From Lentisphaeria bacterium (lineage in GTDB: Bacteria > Verrucomicrobiota > Lentisphaeria > Victivallales > UBA1829), in assembly GCA_017623265.1 (NCBI GenBank), contig JAGAPM010000348.1, positions 1 through 9,788 of the forward strand: 9,788 bases of DNA, written 5' to 3'. Below are positions 1 through 7,077 of this stretch, in pieces. A program made the translations under genes and the position numbers. Below the pieces are notes generated by a model that saw only the letters and a program-made list of their open reading frames with translations, was not told where the DNA came from and searched no databases. Every line of letters starts with the position of its first letter. Positions within the stretch are counted from its first letter, which is position 1.

Positions 1-12
1 ATCAGAACGGGT

Positions 13-71
13 CTGTTTTTGACGGGCGACCAATCGCATGAATGGGAGTAAGGGGGAGCCGTCAAAAACAG
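13..71. repeat. 13-bp perfect inverted repeat
   Basis: CTGTTTTTGACGG at 13-25 is matched by its exact reverse complement CCGTCAAAAACAG at 59-71, with 33 nt between. A small hairpin (GCGA-CCAA-TCGC, 26-37) sits directly inside the left arm. It could be a long stem-loop or the ends of a small repeat unit. No function can be assigned. Confidence 0.55.
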
Positions 72-72
72 G

Positions 73-92
73 GGGTGCAAAGCACCCTTTTT
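73..92 (+). terminator. Terminator-like hairpin with T5 tail
   Basis: GGGTGC (73-78), loop AAA, GCACCC (82-87), followed by five T (88-92), is the form of a small intrinsic terminator reading rightward. No rightward gene ends just upstream inside the window, so it would serve a gene lying off the left edge, or it is simply part of the repeat block. A weaker analogue (CACC/GGTG around CCAAA, then GTTTT) occurs at 147-165, one repeat unit later. Confidence 0.35.
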
Positions 93-96
93 CATT

Positions 97-204
97 GTGC
101 CGCCCAACTGCGCTGCGCTTGTTCGCGGCACAGGGGGATTTTGTTTCACCCCAAAGGTGTGTTTTCATTGTGCCGCTCAACAGCGCTTCGCTTGTTTGCG
201 GCAC
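97..204. repeat. Two tandem stem-loop repeat units, period 73 nt
   Basis: Two near-identical units begin with TTTTCATT and then form a stem GTGCCGC...GCGGCAC: unit 1 at 97-131, unit 2 at 170-204. The loops differ by only a few substitutions, and both are followed by a G-run and GATT. Each unit is preceded by a small hairpin with an AAA-containing loop and a T-run. Stems are kept intact in both copies, which suggests a structured repeat that is copied or maintained, but two copies are too few to establish selection on the pairing. Confidence 0.6.
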
Positions 205-251
205 GGGGGATTGTGTTTGCCGCAGGGGTGGACACTTCGGACAGGGGGGAA

Positions 252-343
252 GCACGCTGAAGGCGTGCGGGAGTATAGCCTATGGGCTTGCCCATAGGTC
301 ACAGGAAACACCACAGCACATGCACGCTGAAGGCGTGCGGGAG
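252..343. repeat. 22-nt hairpin direct repeat flanking a second hairpin
   Basis: The same 22 nt occur exactly at 252-273 and 322-343. Each copy contains a six-bp stem (GCACGC/GCGTGC) with loop TGAAG followed by GGGAG. Between them lies a perfect inverted repeat CCTATGGGC-TT-GCCCATAGG (279-298). The GCGGGAG at the end of the second copy (337-343) can also pair with CTCCCGC at 364-370, close to the prmA stop. The arrangement is hairpin, hairpin, hairpin. With only two copies and self-complementary repeats it is not a CRISPR array. Confidence 0.6.
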
Positions 344-423
344 GTATTATGATTGTCAAACCGCTCCCGCATTTCACCAGACTGCATCCGAATCCGTACA
401 GAAAAATATCTGAAAGGGAAAAA

Positions 424-1323
424 TCAGTCTTCGGCGGGGACGGCGAAGGAGCCGCCGCGCCATTCTTTTTCCGCCTCGGAGAACAGTTCCACGCAGCCCA
501 GTTCTTCAAACTCTTTCCGGACGTTGGGATACTCGGTGCCGAGGATGCCCGCAAGGATCAGTCTGCCGCCCGGTTTGACCATGGAAAGCAGTTTTTTCTT
601 ACCGGCGATCAGCGCAGAGGAAAGGATGTTTGCAGCCACGATGTCGTACTTCATCTTGCAATAATATTCTTCCAGCGCAGCGACATCAAAGGGCAGGTCT
701 TCATCCGGAATGCCGTTGACCTGTGCGTTTTCCCGTGCGACCGGGATGGTATCCGGATCAATATCGAAAGCGGCGACCGGACGGCATCCCAGCTTGTACG
801 CTGCGATGGAAAGGATCCCTGATCCTGCGCCCGCATCCAGAAACGAAAGCGTTTTTCCGGCAGCTTCCTGCGTGAACTTATCAATGGCGCCGAGACAGGA
901 TTTCGTGGTGGCGTGCTGTCCGGTCCCGAAGCTCATGCCGGGATCCAGCGTCAGCACGGTCTGACCGGCGGGAGCATCGTACTTTTCCCACGAGGGCTTG
1001 ACCGCAAGGCGTTCGGAAATGACAATGGTCTTGAAGTGGAGTTTCCAGGATTCCGCCCAGTCTTCCCGGCGGACTTCACCCCGCTGGAAATCTTCGAGAA
1101 CGATCCCGAAATCTTTCCAGTTTTCCGCTTCCGCCGTCACAAAGTCGTAAGCGGCGTCCGCTTCTTCGGGAGTCAGAAAATAGATGGTGTGGCGGATGAC
1201 TTTGCTTTCTTCATCCCGCCAGGAACTCATTTCGTAATCGAACGCTGCAAGCATTTCGGCGCCGGCACCTTCGGTTTCCGAGTTATCGCGCATACTCACA
1301 CAGTAAAGCATGTCTTGAACCAT
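424..1323 (-). CDS. prmA: Ribosomal protein L11 methyltransferase (PrmA)
   Basis: SAM-dependent methyltransferase expected to trimethylate ribosomal protein L11 in the cytoplasm. The 299-residue length is typical of PrmA. In order one sees the EDWAESWK motif (about 87-94) that closes the N-terminal L11-recognition domain, the family-specific LDPGMSFGTGQHATTK block (126-141), the SAM-binding glycine motif DAGAGSG (163-169), an acidic residue after strand 2 (FDID, 186-189), and the ANIL motif (231-234) corresponding to the NPPY-like active-site loop. The ATG has GGAG about 8 nt upstream. It is the last gene of the leftward cluster, 11 nt after the transporter gene. No clear intrinsic terminator follows; only a 7-bp inverted repeat (337-343/364-370) and the repeat block lie downstream. 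Family assignment is secure; activity on L11 follows from family knowledge. Confidence 0.93.
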   Translation of the reverse strand: MVQDMLYCVSMRDNSETEGAGAEMLAAFDYEMSSWRDEESKVIRHTIYFLTPEEADAAYDFVTAEAENWKDFGIVLEDFQRGEVRREDWAESWKLHFKTIVISERLAVKPSWEKYDAPAGQTVLTLDPGMSFGTGQHATTKSCLGAIDKFTQEAAGKTLSFLDAGAGSGILSIAAYKLGCRPVAAFDIDPDTIPVARENAQVNGIPDEDLPFDVAALEEYYCKMKYDIVAANILSSALIAGKKKLLSMVKPGGRLILAGILGTEYPNVRKEFEELGCVELFSEAEKEWRGGSFAVPAED

Positions 1324-1334
1324 GATTTTTCTCC

Positions 1335-2255
1335 TTAAAATGTTGCCACGAGGATCAGCCCGATGATGATCAGGATCAACCCCGCAAGTTTCGGTTTCGT
1401 AGTTTTTTCATGCAGCAGTATGATCCCCGCTGCCGCCCCCAGAGGAATACTGAGCTGACGGAACGCCTGAATGTAGCTGACATTATCCACAAACTGCATT
1501 GCCCAGAGGATCAGTAGATATGCACCGTTGCAGAGGAATGCTGCCAGCAGAGCGTAGGAACAGCCTTTGAGACTGACGATCTGTTCCTTGAGCTGCTGCC
1601 GTTCCTTTCCGTAGATCAGAACGTAGGGGGTCAGCCACAGCCCGATGGCAATGTTTTCCAGATACAGGAAGAAAAATGCCGCATCCAACTTGCCATGGGG
1701 AGCCGCTGCGCACATTTCCATGATCCGCAGACCTTCTTTATCAATGACCGTGTACCCCGTAATGCAGATTGCTGCACCGAGAGCAAACAGCACGGAGGCG
1801 TTGAGGTATTTCCGCCAGTTGATCACATCCGCAAAACGGCTGTGGGGCAGCATGACCCCGCCGCAGAAGATGATCCCCATCCCGCAGAGCGCAATGTTGC
1901 CGGGCATTTTGCCCAACGCAAACAGCGCAGTGACCAGTGGCGTCAGCAACAGAGGGATCGAACGTGCCAGCGGATAGGCAATGGAGACTTCTCCCAGCCG
2001 GTACGCATTGGCGAGTCCGATGTAATAACCGGTCTGAAATAAACCGGTTGCAAGCATAAGAAGCCAGAATGACAGGGGCAGGGCGGAGAGGGCGTCGGTG
2101 TATTGTGTAAAGAACACTGGCGCGCCGGGGATCAATGTGAACAGGGTCAGCAGCCAAAAGAATGCAGCAGAAGGCGCCTTTGCCTTGCAGATCAGATTCC
2201 ACGAGGCATGGGCAACAGCACTGATAACGACCAGAAGAATCGCGGAAAGAGCCAT
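1335..2255 (-). CDS. DMT-superfamily (EamA-like) inner-membrane transporter
   Basis: A 306-residue, very hydrophobic protein with about ten membrane segments by eye (near 3-22, 31-50, 62-82, 97-115, 119-136, 151-170, 192-215, 233-251, 265-281, 288-306). It has the two-half architecture of EamA/drug-metabolite transporters. Family hallmarks are the N-terminal AHASWN (15-20), the EVSIAYPLARSIP stretch before TM4 (89-101), and the matching second-half stretch QAFRQLSIPLGAA followed by a LHEK motif (281-284). Members export or import small metabolites such as amino acids or nucleotides; the substrate cannot be read from sequence. It starts 12 nt after the PHP gene stop, with a weak GAAAG/AAG-type ribosome site, and ends 11 nt before prmA, so co-transcription is likely. 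Confidence 0.85.
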   Translation of the reverse strand: MALSAILLVVISAVAHASWNLICKAKAPSAAFFWLLTLFTLIPGAPVFFTQYTDALSALPLSFWLLMLATGLFQTGYYIGLANAYRLGEVSIAYPLARSIPLLLTPLVTALFALGKMPGNIALCGMGIIFCGGVMLPHSRFADVINWRKYLNASVLFALGAAICITGYTVIDKEGLRIMEMCAAAPHGKLDAAFFFLYLENIAIGLWLTPYVLIYGKERQQLKEQIVSLKGCSYALLAAFLCNGAYLLILWAMQFVDNVSYIQAFRQLSIPLGAAAGIILLHEKTTKPKLAGLILIIIGLILVATF

Positions 2256-2267
2256 ATCAACTTACTT

Positions 2268-3593
2268 TCATTTTCCCCAGAACTGTTCCATATATTTCTG
2301 CACTGCACCGGACCGGCTCCTGATCTGAGCGGCGGCATCCGGTTCACCGTATCCGGCAAGATCCCGGCGCATGATCTCGCCTTCCGCATTGCAGAGGGCG
2401 TCGTGGTCCGGATAAAATTCCCGGATCAGGAAGTAAACAAACTTTGTCAGGCGGAACGGACCGACCACCACGGGGTGTTCTCCGGGGATCCAGTGGACAG
2501 CCACAGACCGTTCATCCCGGATGGCTTCTGCAATGGAGTCGAATTCCAATTTGTCGGCAAAAACGATCGTGTAGAACCAGCCGGCGAGGTCGCCATCGCA
2601 GCCGTGGCAATCGCTGATTCCGGCGACGGGGATCTTTTTGCCCTTGGCGCGTTCCTCCTGCCAGCGGGAGATGGAAAGCATATTACATTCCGTCTGGTGA
2701 CGGTAGAAGCCGCCGACAACTTCCAGAACGTCAAATTTGTTGTGTTCCAGCAGCAGTTCGTTCACATCTTCCCCGATGTAGTTGTGATACCAGGGTCTCC
2801 AGAACGGATGGCAGAACATGGCGATCCCGCCCGCTTCCCGGATCCGGTCAAAGGTCCATTCGCTCGCCGCCACCTGAAAACGGGTCAGTTCATCGTAACT
2901 TTCGGGAATATTTTTCGTATATTCAGCGACTTCGGAACGGTATTTTGCTTCATCGTTGTACGCCAGATCATTGATGCTGTACTTACCGCCGAAATGGACA
3001 ATGTGAACCGGATTGTCCGGCAGATGCACTTCTTCCCCGGGGCAGACCAGCATATCGCAGCCGTAGTCCGCCATCGCCTGCTTTGCGGTCAGAGAGGGGG
3101 CATACTGGCGGTGGTCGGTAAGCGCCATAAAGTCGAACCCGTTTTTCCGGCAGGTGGCAGCCACATATTCCGGCGTTTCCTTGCCGTCTGAGCAGTTGCT
3201 GTGCATGTGAAAATCGCCTTTGTACGGCATAAGTTTGTAAAGATCTTCTTTCAGCGCATAAATGCAAAGGACCTGTTCCTGCGCAAAAGTGCCGTCTTCT
3301 TTCTGTGATTCCAAATAGATGACATACTCACCTTCGTTGGGAACGGTCATTTTGAAGACCAGATCGCCATTTTCTTCCCGGATGAAATCGGCAGCGGGCG
3401 CATCATCGATCCAGTCACGCCACCCTTTTACGGGGCTGTCCACACGGAAAAATTTGATCCGTGCCGTATTGTCAAGCACGAACCGGGCGCGGCGGTGATA
3501 GTTCTTTGCAGAGATGCGGACTTCCTGTTCCTGTTTGCCGGTGCAGAAGACCGTGGGGGTGACTGTGAGATACGGACAATATTGATTTTCCAT
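2268..3593 (-). CDS. PHP-domain metallohydrolase, CehA/McbA-like
   Basis: A 441-residue protein. Residues about 1-115 look beta-rich (an Ig-like or beta-sandwich domain, inferred from alternating hydrophobic strands). From about 122 the PHP metal-site motifs appear in order: FHMHS (H129, H131), TDHR (D160, H161), PGEE (E187/E188), a His in VHIVHF (H197/H200), CHPFW (H262) and SDCHG (D328, H330). This is the signature of the polymerase-and-histidinol-phosphatase superfamily, and the order and spacing fit the CehA/McbA-type phosphoesterases/hydrolases rather than HisK or PolX. No signal peptide is visible, so it is probably cytoplasmic. The ATG has AAGGAA at suitable spacing. It lies 33 nt after ruvB and 12 nt before the transporter. 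The substrate is unknown, and the neighbours do not define it. Confidence 0.82.
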   Translation of the reverse strand: MENQYCPYLTVTPTVFCTGKQEQEVRISAKNYHRRARFVLDNTARIKFFRVDSPVKGWRDWIDDAPAADFIREENGDLVFKMTVPNEGEYVIYLESQKEDGTFAQEQVLCIYALKEDLYKLMPYKGDFHMHSNCSDGKETPEYVAATCRKNGFDFMALTDHRQYAPSLTAKQAMADYGCDMLVCPGEEVHLPDNPVHIVHFGGKYSINDLAYNDEAKYRSEVAEYTKNIPESYDELTRFQVAASEWTFDRIREAGGIAMFCHPFWRPWYHNYIGEDVNELLLEHNKFDVLEVVGGFYRHQTECNMLSISRWQEERAKGKKIPVAGISDCHGCDGDLAGWFYTIVFADKLEFDSIAEAIRDERSVAVHWIPGEHPVVVGPFRLTKFVYFLIREFYPDHDALCNAEGEIMRRDLAGYGEPDAAAQIRSRSGAVQKYMEQFWGK

Positions 3594-3626
3594 GGGAAAG
3601 TTCCTTGTTTTTCCATCTTTGATATT

Positions 3627-4676
3627 TCAGAAAAGATCGGGTTGATCGTTGCGTTTCGGGGCTCTGCGGTTGCGTACCTGCGGAGTCAGACCGAAAAGGT
3701 TCCAGCTGCGTTCCGTGGCGATCCGCCCCTGTGCCGTGCGCATGAGATAGCCTTCCTGAATGAGGTACGGCTCGTACACGTCTTCAATGGTTCCGGCTTC
3801 CTCTCCGATGGCAACAGCCAGCGAGTTCAAGCCAACCGGTCCGCCATTGAAGTTGGCGAGAAGCGTTTCCAGAATCCGCTTATCCATTTCATCCAGACCG
3901 TGTTCATCAATATCCATCATGGAAAGGGCTTTTTTGGCGATCTCCGTGGTAATGGTTCCATTGGATTTGACTTGTGCGTAGTCCCGGGTCCATGCAAGAA
4001 GATTGTTTGCGATTCGTGGCGTTCCCCGGCTGCGGAGTGCGATCTCCAGTGCGCCGCCATCTTCGATGGGAGCGTTGAGGATCCCGGCGGAACGGGTCAC
4101 GATCTTCTGCAGGTAGTCCGGCTGATAGTAGTCCAGACGGAGCGAAAGTTTGAACCGGGCACGGAGCGGCGCAGAAAGCAATCCCTGCCGTGTGGTGGCG
4201 CCGATGAGCGTAAAACGGGGCAGATTCAAGCGGACAGAGCGGGCGCCCGGTCCCTGATCGATCATGATGTCGATGAAAAAGTCTTCCATGGCGCTGTAAA
4301 GATATTCTTCCACAGCTGTGTTAAGCCGGTGGATCTCATCAATGAAGAGGATATCCCCTTCTTCCAGACTGGTCAGCAATCCGGCGAGGTCGCCCGGTTT
4401 TTCGATGACCGGCCCGCTGCTGGATTTGATATTGGTTCCTTTTTCGTTGGCAATGATGTAGGCAAGAGTGGTTTTACCCAGTCCCGGCGGCCCGCTCAAA
4501 AGCAGATGCCCCAGCGGTTCGTTGCGGGTTTTTGCGGCTTCCACGTAGACTTCCAGCCGCTCCTTGACCTTGTCCTGTCCGGGAAAAGAGGCAAAATTCT
4601 GGGGACGGAGCGTCTTTTCCGCCGCCTCATCTTTCCTTGTCAGTGTCGATGTAATAAAACGTTCAGGCGTTTCCAT
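3627..4676 (-). CDS. ruvB: Holliday junction branch migration ATPase RuvB
   Basis: AAA+ motor that, with RuvA, drives branch migration of Holliday junctions in recombinational repair. Its 349 residues match the family. Features in order: N-terminal LRPQNFASFPGQ (23-34), Walker A GPPGLGKTT (62-70), Walker B DEIH (113-116), sensor-1 GATTR (159-163), the arginine-finger region SAPLR (168-172), sensor-2 RGTPRIAN (217-224), and the C-terminal winged-helix with IGEEAGTIEDVYEPYLIQEG (290-309) and RTAQGRIAT (313-321). A few normally invariant spots differ (TRQG for TRAG; RARFKL for the usual RDRFGI), without loss of catalytic residues. The ribosome site before the ATG is weak. It heads the leftward cluster; no ruvA or ruvC is in the window. 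Confidence 0.95.
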   Translation of the reverse strand: METPERFITSTLTRKDEAAEKTLRPQNFASFPGQDKVKERLEVYVEAAKTRNEPLGHLLLSGPPGLGKTTLAYIIANEKGTNIKSSSGPVIEKPGDLAGLLTSLEEGDILFIDEIHRLNTAVEEYLYSAMEDFFIDIMIDQGPGARSVRLNLPRFTLIGATTRQGLLSAPLRARFKLSLRLDYYQPDYLQKIVTRSAGILNAPIEDGGALEIALRSRGTPRIANNLLAWTRDYAQVKSNGTITTEIAKKALSMMDIDEHGLDEMDKRILETLLANFNGGPVGLNSLAVAIGEEAGTIEDVYEPYLIQEGYLMRTAQGRIATERSWNLFGLTPQVRNRRAPKRNDQPDLF

Positions 4677-4785
4677 AAAGAAAGTTCTTTCAAATTTTCA
4701 AAAGTGATTTGTAATTTTCTTATTTTACAGTATTGTATAATGAGAAAATTTCAAGTACGATTTTAAAGATTGTGAGGTTTTTGCC
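4677..4785. promoter_or_regulatory. AT-rich divergent promoter region between ruvB and tkt
   Basis: A 109-nt AT-rich gap between divergent genes must hold the promoters for both. Rightward, a perfect TATAAT (4736-4741) lies 44 nt before the tkt ATG, but no good -35 stands at 16-18 nt; the region there is AATTTT. Leftward, TTGAAA (complement of 4749-4754) is a -35 candidate, with only weak -10 words (TACTGT) at 16 nt. A GAGG ribosome site (4774-4777) precedes tkt by 8 nt. No operator palindrome stands out. Confidence 0.5.
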
Positions 4786-6783
4786 ATGAGAGACACGAAA
4801 AAATTGAAACTTGCCGCCGATACGATCCGTATCCTTTCCGCAGATGCGATCCAGAAAGCCAAGTCCGGACACCCCGGCATGCCCATGGGCTGTGCCGATT
4901 TTGCGATCGCACTCTGGCAGCACCATCTCCGCGTCAATCCGAAAAATCCCGCATGGCTGGGACGCGACCGGTTTGTTCTTTCCGCAGGTCACGGCTCCAT
5001 GCTGCTTTACAGTCTGCTGCACCTGTATAACTTCGGTGTCTCCATGGATGAGATCAAAAACTTCCGTCAGTGGGGCAGCGTCACCCCGGGCCATCCGGAA
5101 TACGGTGTGACCCCGGGCGTGGACATTTCCACCGGTCCGCTGGGATCCGGCTTTGCATCCGCATGCGGTCTTGCTGTGGCGCAGAAACATTTTGCCGCAG
5201 TGACCGGTCTGGACAAGACGGATCTGATGGATGGCAGGATTTGGGTCATTGCCGGCGACGGCTGTATGATGGAAGGCGTGTCTCACGAAGCCGCATCCTT
5301 TGCCGGGACGCAGAAACTGGATAACATTATCTGCTTCTACGACTCCAATGACATCAGCATCGAAGGCAGCACGAACCTTGCGTTCACCGAAGACGTGGGT
5401 GCCCGTTTTGAAGCATACGGCTGGCGGGTTGTCCGTTGCGCCAACGCCAACGATCCGGATCTGGTGGAAGCCGCCATCTGCGAAGCGGAAAAATGCGATG
5501 GCAGACCCACGATCATCATCGGCAAGACCAAGATCGGCTACGGTGCGCCCAATAAAGAAGGTAAAGCCAACGCGCACGGCGAACCGCTGGGCGAAGATGA
5601 ACTCAAAGGCGTTAAGGCGCACTTCGGTTTTGATCCGGAACAGAGTTTTGTTGTCCCGGAAGAAGTCAAGGCGATGACCGATGCGCGCGCAGCAGAAATG
5701 GAACAGGAAGGCGCCCTCTGGGATGCAAAATTCCAGCAGTTCCTGGAAGAAAATCCGGAAAGCGCAAAGCTGATCGCCGATATGCTCAGCAAGAACCTGC
5801 CGGATGATCTGGAAGAACAGCTCATGGCAGCGGTGGATCTGAGCAAGCCCCAGGCAACCAGAGCCAGCTCCGGCGCCGTTCTGCAGAAACTCAGCAGTCT
5901 CATCCCCGCTCTGATGGGCGGATCCGCTGACCTCGGTCCTTCCAATAAGACTGTGGTCAAAGCGACCGATTCTTTCAATCCGGAAAACAGAAGCGGCAGA
6001 AATATGCACTTCGGCGTCCGTGAACTTGCAATGTCCATGATCGCAAACGGTATGGCGCTCTCCGGAACCGCTCTGCCGTACTGCGCCACTTTCTGCGTGT
6101 TCTGCGATTACATGAAGCCGGGTATGCGTCTCGCCGCCCTGATGAAGTTGCCCGTGGTTTATGTTCTGACGCACGATTCCTTCTATGTGGGCGAAGATGG
6201 CCCCACTCACCAGCCCATCGAACATATCGCCATGCTCCGCAGTACGCCGGATATCAATGTGCTGCGTCCTGCCGATGCCAGAGAAACCGCCGCAGCCTGG
6301 GCATTCGCTGTGCGCTCCCAGACGAAACCGACAGCATTGCTGCTGACCCGTCAGGATCTGGCACCGCTGCCCGCCGAATGTGCTGAAAATATCAATATCG
6401 CACGGGGCGGTTATGTGATCAGCGATGATGCGGACTTTGAATATATCCTCATCGCTTCCGGCTCCGAAGTTGCAGTTGCCCTCGGTGCCGCCGATCTGCT
6501 TCGCGCAGATGGCAAAAAGGTGCGCGTGGTCTCCATGCCCTCCTTCAAGATGTTTATGGAACAGGATAAGGCGTACCGGGATACGGTCCTTCCGCCTTCC
6601 TGCCGGAAGCGCGTCTCTATTGAGGCGGCATCCACCTTCGGTTGGGAACGGGTCACGACGGATGACGGCTTGAACATCGGTCTGGATCACTTCGGCGTCT
6701 CCGCTCCGTATAAGGTCCTGGCGGAAAAGTTCGGCTTTACTCCCGCTGCCGTTGCCGAAAAGGTTCGCACCTTCTTCGCATAA
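4786..6783 (+). CDS. tkt: Transketolase
   Basis: Thiamine-diphosphate enzyme that moves two-carbon ketol units in the non-oxidative pentose phosphate pathway. Its 665 residues match the usual full-length bacterial form. Visible motifs: SGHPGMPMG (27-35, with His29), SAGHGS (66-71), PGHPE (101-105, His103), the diphosphate/metal motif GDGCMMEG (157-164) with Asn188 in SNDISIEG, the second-domain catalytic Glu413 in FGVRELAM, the GEDGPTHQPIEH block (469-480) carrying the active-site histidine, and TRQ (521-523) contacting substrate phosphate. All key residues are present, so the enzyme should be active. The start is supported by GAGG 8 nt upstream. It is transcribed alone: its own promoter region lies upstream, and a strong terminator begins 35 nt after the stop. 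Confidence 0.96.
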   Translation: MRDTKKLKLAADTIRILSADAIQKAKSGHPGMPMGCADFAIALWQHHLRVNPKNPAWLGRDRFVLSAGHGSMLLYSLLHLYNFGVSMDEIKNFRQWGSVTPGHPEYGVTPGVDISTGPLGSGFASACGLAVAQKHFAAVTGLDKTDLMDGRIWVIAGDGCMMEGVSHEAASFAGTQKLDNIICFYDSNDISIEGSTNLAFTEDVGARFEAYGWRVVRCANANDPDLVEAAICEAEKCDGRPTIIIGKTKIGYGAPNKEGKANAHGEPLGEDELKGVKAHFGFDPEQSFVVPEEVKAMTDARAAEMEQEGALWDAKFQQFLEENPESAKLIADMLSKNLPDDLEEQLMAAVDLSKPQATRASSGAVLQKLSSLIPALMGGSADLGPSNKTVVKATDSFNPENRSGRNMHFGVRELAMSMIANGMALSGTALPYCATFCVFCDYMKPGMRLAALMKLPVVYVLTHDSFYVGEDGPTHQPIEHIAMLRSTPDINVLRPADARETAAAWAFAVRSQTKPTALLLTRQDLAPLPAECAENINIARGGYVISDDADFEYILIASGSEVAVALGAADLLRADGKKVRVVSMPSFKMFMEQDKAYRDTVLPPSCRKRVSIEAASTFGWERVTTDDGLNIGLDHFGVSAPYKVLAEKFGFTPAAVAEKVRTFFA

Positions 6784-6794
6784 AACGTACAGCT

Positions 6795-6963
6795 GCCGCT
6801 CCGAAAACAAGACACGGCAACGCCCGCACCCCGGACCGGGGGGCGGGCGTTTTTTCTCCGGCGGCGATTGGCTGTATGTGCGGCAGTTCTGGACCTTTTT
6901 CCTGCCGCCGCCGGAGAAAAGCCGGAGCATGCTCCGGCGCCGTGTCTTGTTTTCCGGAGCGGC
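6795..6963. repeat. Closed cloverleaf-like nested inverted-repeat element
   Basis: The left outer arm (6795-6818, GCCGCTCCG...CACGGC) is complementary to the right arm (6939-6963) except for one bulged C. Inside, three hairpins abut with no unpaired base between them. The first is 6819-6851 (nine bp, one A-G mismatch, four more bp, loop GGACC). The second has its stem at 6852-6866/6906-6920, a perfect 15-bp match with a 39-nt loop. The third is the perfect 18-nt palindrome GCCGGAGCATGCTCCGGC at 6921-6938. The second hairpin begins exactly where the first ends, and the right outer arm begins exactly after the third. As single strand or RNA this folds into a four-way junction. Hairpin 1 plus T6 terminates rightward, and hairpin 3 plus TTTT gives a weaker leftward one. 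It may be a mobile palindromic repeat or an elaborate two-way terminator; no copy number is known. Confidence 0.75.
6819..6855 (+). terminator. Strong intrinsic terminator of tkt
   Basis: A GC-rich stem AACGCCCGC...GCGGGCGTT, extended inward past one mismatch by CCCC/GGGG, is followed by T6 (6850-6855). It starts 35 nt after the tkt stop. The T-run doubles as the base of the next hairpin in the cloverleaf element, which contains the matching A-run at 6917-6920. Confidence 0.85.
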
Positions 6964-6998
6964 GTGCGGCTGACTTCATCTGCTGTTTCCTTTTTTTC

Positions 6999-7026
6999 TT
7001 GACAAACGCAATAATTGTGCTATATT
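6999..7026 (+). promoter_or_regulatory. Strong sigma70-type promoter for the U32-like gene
   Basis: A perfect -35 TTGACA (6999-7004) and -10 TATATT (7021-7026) are separated by 16 nt, with TGC directly before the -10 forming an extended -10. Transcription should start near 7033, giving a leader of about 45 nt that carries AGGAG (7064-7068), 9 nt before the ATG. It lies immediately downstream of the cloverleaf element, which insulates it from tkt. Confidence 0.8.
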
Positions 7027-7077
7027 TCCGTTGTATTATGAAGTAAAAATAGAGAAAACAGACAGGAGAAAAGATTT

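Larger units (their letters stand above)
1..345. repeat. Gene-free mosaic of short GC-rich stem-loop repeats
   Basis: No open frame here looks like a protein: the short frames are low-complexity and overlap one another. The DNA is built from repeated small modules. There is a 13-bp inverted repeat (13-25/59-71), a terminator-like hairpin (73-92), two copies of a GTGCCGC...GCGGCAC stem-loop 73 nt apart (97-131 and 170-204), a perfect hairpin (279-298), and a 22-nt direct repeat that is itself a hairpin (252-273 and 322-343). Runs of four to six G recur at 52, 71, 133, 205, 225 and 244, and the word CAGGGGG occurs three times. The block sits just past the 3' end of the leftward prmA operon. It resembles an accumulation of REP-like intergenic repeats, but whether the units recur elsewhere in the genome cannot be seen from here. 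Confidence 0.6.

Noticed and set aside
252..343. Possible two-repeat CRISPR
   Set aside because: Only two copies, the repeat is a compact hairpin, the intervening 48 nt hold a perfect palindrome rather than a spacer, and there are no cas genes.
1..345. G-quadruplex cluster from the repeated G-runs
   Set aside because: Consecutive G-runs are 15-60 nt apart, too far for a standard quadruplex loop. They are better explained as parts of the repeat units.
349..822. Rightward frame starting ATG after GGAGG
   Set aside because: The GGAGG belongs to the 3' end of the direct repeat, and most of the frame is antisense to prmA. The protein has no recognisable pattern, so the ribosome site is coincidental.
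4720..6930. Open frame of 736 codons opposite tkt
   Set aside because: It is antisense to a textbook transketolase, rich in Cys, His, Arg and Gly, begins and ends in unrelated intergenic DNA, and has no family motif. It is a codon-bias shadow.
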